This document shows, piece by piece, positions 60,376-64,000 of a stretch of 64,000 nt of DNA. The notes beneath the pieces are model-generated. The model was given only the letters and a program-made list of their open reading frames with translations. It was not told the origin of the DNA and did not search any database. The DNA comes from DAIDKA01 sp036489445 (GTDB taxonomy: Bacteria; Pseudomonadota; Gammaproteobacteria; Steroidobacterales; Steroidobacteraceae), in the NCBI GenBank assembly GCA_036489445.1, contig DASXFV010000095.1, forward strand, positions 59,545 to 123,544, written 5' to 3'. Within the stretch, counting starts at the first letter, position 1; each line of letters begins with the position of its first letter. The position numbers and the translations under genes were made by a program.

Positions 60376-60391
60376 TGTGATCGTCATCACG
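60376..60391 (+). promoter_or_regulatory. Second CRP/Vfr-like box, upstream of the fleR-like gene
   Basis: TGTGA-TCGTCA-TCACG has the same half-sites as the box upstream of the fleQ-like gene. It is about 40 bp upstream of the sigma-54 promoter. It could bind a CRP homologue, or, as an inverted repeat in the enhancer position, the FleQ-like protein itself. Confidence 0.55.
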
Positions 60392-60412
60392 CTTTGATGG
60401 GCATTCGCCTCC

Positions 60413-60428
60413 GGGCACGCCTCTTGCA
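60413..60428 (+). promoter_or_regulatory. Sigma-54 promoter of the fleR-like gene
   Basis: GGGCACG-CCTC-TTGCA matches the consensus TGGCACG-N4-TTGCA at all positions except the first base. The -24 GG is at 60414-60415 and the -12 GC at 60426-60427, exactly 10 bp apart. The predicted start is near 60439, 28 bp before the ATG. Confidence 0.85.
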
Positions 60429-60466
60429 CCTGTTCCCCCGCAACAGTTTTTCTGTTCGGGGTTTGC

Positions 60467-61543
60467 ATGGTCCAGGATTCCACAACCACGGTTTCAACCA
60501 GCGCCAGGCGCGCGCTCGAGCCGCAGCCGGTCGCCACCGCCGCATCATCACAGCGTCTGCTGGAACTGGCACGCCGTGTCGCCGCCACCGACTGCACCGT
60601 GCTCATCGTCGGGGAGTCCGGCACCGGCAAGGAAGTGCTCGCGCGCTTCGTCCACCGTTTCTCGCCGCGCAACAGCGGCCCCTTCGTAGCGGTGAACTGC
60701 GCGGCCATTCCCGAGAACATGCTCGAGGCCATTTTGTTCGGCTACGAGCGTGGCGCCTTCACCGGCGCGCATACTGCCCATCCGGGAAAGTTTGAACAGG
60801 CGCAGGGCGGCACGCTCCTGCTCGATGAGATCACCGAAATGCCCCTGAGCCTGCAGGCGAAACTGCTGCGGGTACTGCAGGAGCGTGAGGTGGAGCGTCT
60901 GGGAGGGCGCAGCGCGATCCCGCTGGAACTGCGGGTACTGGCCACCACCAATCGTCGCCTGCGCGAGGAAGTCGCCGCCGGCCACTTCCGCGAAGATCTG
61001 TACTACCGCCTCAATGTGTTTCCCTTGGGCCTGCTGCCGCTGCGCCAGCGGCGCGACGATATTCTGCCCCTCGCCATGCAGCTGCTGGGATTGCGCTCGC
61101 GCCCCGGTGAACTGATCCCTGCGCTCAGCGCCGAGGCGGCGCAGGTGCTGCTCACATACCCTTGGCCCGGCAACGTGCGCGAACTGGACAACCTGCTGCA
61201 GCGGGCACTGATCCTGGTCAATGGCCCGGTGATCGGACCGGATCACATTCAATTCGAGCCGGCACCGGACGTGCCCCTGAGCCCGCCGCCCCCGATTCGC
61301 GAGCCAGCCGCCTGCGCCGCCTCGAGCGCGGCGCCGGCGAGTGAACCCGCGGTCACCGAGAACACGTGCGGTTCGCTGGCTGATTCTTTGGGGCAGGTGG
61401 AACGCAATGTGATCCTCGATGCCCTGCGCGGCGGTGCCAGCACGCGCCGCGAAATCGCGGAACGCCTTGGAATCTCGCCCCGTACCCTGCGTTACAAGCT
61501 TGCCCGCCTGCGCGCGGCAGGCGTCGATGTTCCTGCCGTTTGA
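60467..61543 (+). CDS. FleR/FlrC-like sigma-54 activator lacking its receiver domain
   Basis: Second AAA+ activator, 358 residues. Walker A GESGTGKE is at 49-56, GAFTGA at 96-101, Walker B LLLDEI follows, and the C-terminal helix-turn-helix is STRREIAERLGISPRTLRYKLARLR. Position before fliE and a sigma-54 promoter correspond to fleR/flrC in Pseudomonas and Vibrio, but the N-terminal receiver is missing and no fleS/flrB kinase gene precedes it. It probably activates basal-body and hook genes without phosphorylation. The ATG at 60467 is used. Confidence 0.85.
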   Translation: MVQDSTTTVSTSARRALEPQPVATAASSQRLLELARRVAATDCTVLIVGESGTGKEVLARFVHRFSPRNSGPFVAVNCAAIPENMLEAILFGYERGAFTGAHTAHPGKFEQAQGGTLLLDEITEMPLSLQAKLLRVLQEREVERLGGRSAIPLELRVLATTNRRLREEVAAGHFREDLYYRLNVFPLGLLPLRQRRDDILPLAMQLLGLRSRPGELIPALSAEAAQVLLTYPWPGNVRELDNLLQRALILVNGPVIGPDHIQFEPAPDVPLSPPPPIREPAACAASSAAPASEPAVTENTCGSLADSLGQVERNVILDALRGGASTRREIAERLGISPRTLRYKLARLRAAGVDVPAV

Positions 61544-61562
61544 GATCAGCGGAGCCTCCCCC

Positions 61563-61925
61563 ATGAGCCAACTTCAGATCGACCAGGTCCTGTCCCAGAT
61601 CCGCAGCCTCGCGGCGCAAACACAGTCCCCGGGGATCAGACCCGCCGGACTCACCGCGGGCGCCGAAGCCGCATCGGGTACCGCTGCGGCCAGCGGTGCC
61701 GGCAACAGCTTCGCAACCCTGATGCGCAGTGGCCTTGAGCAGGCCAATCAGACGGAGTTGCGCGCCAATGACCTCGCTGACAAGTTCGAGCGCGGCGTGC
61801 CGGGAGTGGACCTGCCCACCGTCATGCTCGAAGCCAACAAGGCGAATCTGACTTTCCAAGCGGTGACCCAGGTTCGCAATCGCCTGATCAGCGCCTACAC
61901 CGACATCATGAATATGCAGCTGTGA
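61563..61925 (+). CDS. fliE: Flagellar hook-basal body protein FliE
   Basis: Adaptor between the MS ring and the rod. The 120 residues have a variable, Ala-rich N-terminal half and the conserved C-terminus VMLEANKANLTFQAVTQVRNRLISAYTDIMNMQL (positions 87-120 of the protein). The ATG at 61563 has GGAG upstream; the longer frame overlaps the previous gene. It is followed by fliF 55 bp later. Confidence 0.95.
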   Translation: MSQLQIDQVLSQIRSLAAQTQSPGIRPAGLTAGAEAASGTAAASGAGNSFATLMRSGLEQANQTELRANDLADKFERGVPGVDLPTVMLEANKANLTFQAVTQVRNRLISAYTDIMNMQL

Positions 61926-61980
61926 CGGGCAGCGACTTCGAATTCATGTCTACCGCAACTGATAATTCCCGGAGCACACC

Positions 61981-63723
61981 GTGAGTACGGCGACGACTGC
62001 CGAAGTGGTTTACCCGCGTTGGACCGCGGGCTTGCGCCCCCTGCTGCTGCTGGTGGGTATCGCCGCGGCGGTTGCCGCCGGCGTCACCGTGGTGCTGTGG
62101 TCGCGCGGCCCCAGCTACAGCATGTTGTATGCAAACCTTGCTGCCGAAGACCAGGCACAGATCACCCAGGCGCTGGATGCGGCTACCATCCCCTATCGGC
62201 TCGAGCCCAACTCCAATGCCATCATGGTGCCCTCCGAGCGCCTGAGCGAAGCGCGTCTGAAGCTCGCCGGTCAGGGATTGCCCGACAATGACAGCGGCTA
62301 CTCACTGATGACCAAGGACCCGGGTCTGGGTGTCAGCCAATTCGTCGAGAACGCCCGCTACCAGCACGCAATGGAGACCGAACTGGCGCACACCATTGCG
62401 AGTCTGCGCCCCGTGGACGGCGCCCGGGTCCATCTGGCAGTACCGCGACAGTCCGCCTTTATCCGCGAACAGCGTGACGGCAGCGCTTCCGTATTCGTGC
62501 AGTTGAAGCCCGGTCGCCGGCTCGAACAGGAGCAGGTCCAGGCCATCGTCAACCTGGTGGCCTCCAGTGTTCCGGACCTGCACTCAAACCAGGTCACGGT
62601 GATCGATCAGCAAGGACACCTGCTGACCGCACCGCAGGGCAATGACGACTCATCACTGCGCGAGGAGCGCTATCAGGTCGTGCAGCGCATGGAAGATGAT
62701 TACGAGCAGCGCATTGAATCCATTGTGACGCCAATCGTCGGCATCGGTCGGGTGCGCGCGCAGGTCGTGGCGCAGGTCGACAGCTCAACCACCGAACAGG
62801 CCACCGAGGACTACAAGCCCGGCAGTCAGATCGTGCGCAGCGAACAGACCTCCGAGACCTCCAGCCACGACGCCACGGCAGGCGGCGGCGTGCCCGGCGC
62901 ATTGAGCAATCAGCCGCCCGCCTCCGGTGTCGCCCAGCCCCCGCCGCCGAACAAGCCCCCGGTCCCCGCAACGCCGGTACCCGGTCAGGCCTCGGCACAA
63001 GCACAGACCGCGGCCACCGCCGATGCCGCTGCGGCCGCCAGCAGCGCCCCCGACAATGTGGCCACGCAGAGCACCAAGAACTACGAGATCGACCGCACCG
63101 TCGCCTATACCCGCCAGCCGGCCGGACAGTTGAAGCGCCTCACCGTCGCGGTGGTGGTGGATGACATGCCGGTCATCGGCAAGGACGGCAAGCCCGCCAA
63201 GGGCCGCCCGCTCACCGATGCTGAACTGGCGCACATCACCACCCTGGTGAAGGATGCGGTCGGCTTTGATCAGGCCCGGGGCGACAGCGTCAATGTTGTG
63301 AACGCCTCGTTTCGCAGTGAGGCCGCGCCGCCTGATACGCAACTGGAAAAGGTCCCCGTGTGGGAGACCCCGTTCTTCCGCGACATGGCGAAACTCGGCG
63401 CCGGGGTCATCGTGCTGCTGGTGCTGGCGCTGGTGGTGCTGCGACCGATGATCAAGGCCCTGCTGCCCGCGACACAAGCTTCGGGCCTCCTGGCTCGCCA
63501 GGGTGAGACGATCACGCACGGCGGCGCGGGTGGCGGCTCCGTTGGCGCACTCGCCGGCGGCATGCATCAAGCCGCAGGTGACGGCAGCGGCGCCGCCTAT
63601 GCCGCACCGGCCGCCCCGGCCGTTCCCTATGACCAGCAGATCACCAACGCCCGGGCACTCGTGAACCAGGATCCGAAGCGCGTCGCGCAGGTGGTCCGCA
63701 ACTGGGTATCCGTCGATGAGTGA
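61981..63723 (+). CDS. fliF: Flagellar MS-ring protein FliF
   Basis: Forms the membrane/supramembrane ring of the flagellar basal body. The 580-residue protein has an N-terminal membrane helix (about 20-40), the ring-building periplasmic domain with MLYANLAAEDQAQI and YQHAMETELAHTIASL, a Pro/Gln-rich disordered insert around 300-350, a C-terminal membrane helix (LGAGVIVLLVLALVVLRPMI, about 470-490) and a FliG-binding tail. GTG start with GGAG 8 nt upstream. The stop overlaps fliG by 8 nt. Confidence 0.96.
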   Translation: MSTATTAEVVYPRWTAGLRPLLLLVGIAAAVAAGVTVVLWSRGPSYSMLYANLAAEDQAQITQALDAATIPYRLEPNSNAIMVPSERLSEARLKLAGQGLPDNDSGYSLMTKDPGLGVSQFVENARYQHAMETELAHTIASLRPVDGARVHLAVPRQSAFIREQRDGSASVFVQLKPGRRLEQEQVQAIVNLVASSVPDLHSNQVTVIDQQGHLLTAPQGNDDSSLREERYQVVQRMEDDYEQRIESIVTPIVGIGRVRAQVVAQVDSSTTEQATEDYKPGSQIVRSEQTSETSSHDATAGGGVPGALSNQPPASGVAQPPPPNKPPVPATPVPGQASAQAQTAATADAAAAASSAPDNVATQSTKNYEIDRTVAYTRQPAGQLKRLTVAVVVDDMPVIGKDGKPAKGRPLTDAELAHITTLVKDAVGFDQARGDSVNVVNASFRSEAAPPDTQLEKVPVWETPFFRDMAKLGAGVIVLLVLALVVLRPMIKALLPATQASGLLARQGETITHGGAGGGSVGALAGGMHQAAGDGSGAAYAAPAAPAVPYDQQITNARALVNQDPKRVAQVVRNWVSVDE

Positions 63724-64000
63724 GGCTCCGGCAAGCAAGGATGAGGATCGCAGTGGCACCCAGCGTGCCGCGATCCTGCTGCTGACTCTGGGAGAGCATG
63801 AGGCCGCCCAGGTGCTCAAGCACATGGGCGCCCGCGAGGTACAGAAAATCGGAGCTGCCATGGCACAACTGCAGAATGTTTCACGCGAGGAAGTCAGCGG
63901 CGTGCTGCTGGACTTCTCCGACGGCGTCTCACGCCAGACTTCGGTCGGCGTCGGCGTCGATGAGTTCCTGCGCAATGTGATGACCAATGCCCTGGGCGAG
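63716..64000 (+). CDS. fliG: Flagellar motor switch protein FliG (3' end outside window)
   Basis: Rotor protein that binds FliF and transmits torque. Only the first 95 residues are present: the N-terminal domain with RAAILLLTLGEHEAAQVLKHM and EVQKIGAAMAQL, typical of FliG. The ATG at 63716 overlaps the fliF stop. The frame is open to the last base of the window. Confidence 0.94.
   Translation, partial: MSEAPASKDEDRSGTQRAAILLLTLGEHEAAQVLKHMGAREVQKIGAAMAQLQNVSREEVSGVLLDFSDGVSRQTSVGVGVDEFLRNVMTNALGE

Noticed and set aside
61380..61430. Sigma-54 promoter for fliE inside the fleR-like gene
   Set aside because: A GG-N10-GC spacing exists near 61394, but the flanking bases match the consensus poorly and it is within coding sequence.
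1..64000. Defence island, prophage, transposon or CRISPR array
   Set aside because: All gaps are short, composition looks even, and no integrase, transposase, cas or restriction gene was seen; the DUF4145 protein stands alone.

Overview
The window is a dense, high-GC bacterial chromosome segment with short gaps and many 1-8 nt gene overlaps. No rRNA, tRNA, CRISPR array, insertion sequence, prophage or plasmid gene was seen. The gene order asd-fimV-truA-accD-folC-dedD-cvpA-purF, the glyA-nrdR-ribD-ribE-ribB-ribH-nusB-thiL block, EF-P with EpmA and EpmB, FimX, and fleQ-fliEFG together point to a motile, hopanoid-making gammaproteobacterium. A Xanthomonadales, Nevskiales or Steroidobacter-like lineage is my guess; a 16S gene or whole-genome placement would be needed to settle it.

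Layout. 1-8.1 kb (minus strand): a partial Ser/Thr kinase with a receiver-like N-terminus, glycerate 2-kinase, purF, cvpA, a DedD-type SPOR protein, folC, accD and truA. 8.1-14.1 kb (minus): fimV, asd, aroC and prmB. 14.2-20.5 kb: SCO1, psd and epmA on plus, efp on minus, epmB on plus, then a FimX-like degenerate GGDEF/EAL protein. 20.5-33.1 kb: a hopanoid and isoprenoid island in three transcription units. These are idi-hpnH-ispA-flavin oxidoreductase (minus), hpnI-hpnK-hpnL-ferritin-like protein (plus), and squalene synthase-shc-hpnG-hpnA (minus). 33.2-40 kb (minus): parC, parE and a DUF3501/Fe-S protein/rubrerythrin trio under a large palindromic operator. 40-43.3 kb (plus): xseB, dxs and folE2. 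43.3-52.5 kb (minus): a Ser/Thr kinase fused to a cyclic-nucleotide-binding domain, then thiL, nusB, the riboflavin genes, nrdR, glyA and an HDAC-like deacetylase. 52.6-57.8 kb (plus): ettA, an MprF-like protein and a DUF4145 protein. 57.8-64 kb (plus): fliS, a PilZ protein, fleQ-like and fleR-like sigma-54 activators, fliE, fliF and the start of fliG.

How the genes work together. dxs feeds the MEP pathway. Idi and IspA make farnesyl diphosphate. A single squalene synthase and Shc make hopene. HpnH and HpnG add and trim the adenosyl side chain. HpnI and HpnK would add and deacetylate an amino sugar. HpnJ, which would make the cyclitol ether, is not in the window. Two undescribed partners sit inside these units: a di-iron ferritin-like protein and a luciferase-type flavin oxidoreductase.

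The flagellar block carries recognisable promoters: a sigma-28 promoter before fliS, CRP/Vfr-like boxes before both activators, and a near-consensus sigma-54 promoter before the fleR-like gene. Both activators lack receiver domains and no fleS sensor gene lies between them, so the usual phosphorelay tier seems to be missing. No gene-free stretch exceeds 300 bases.
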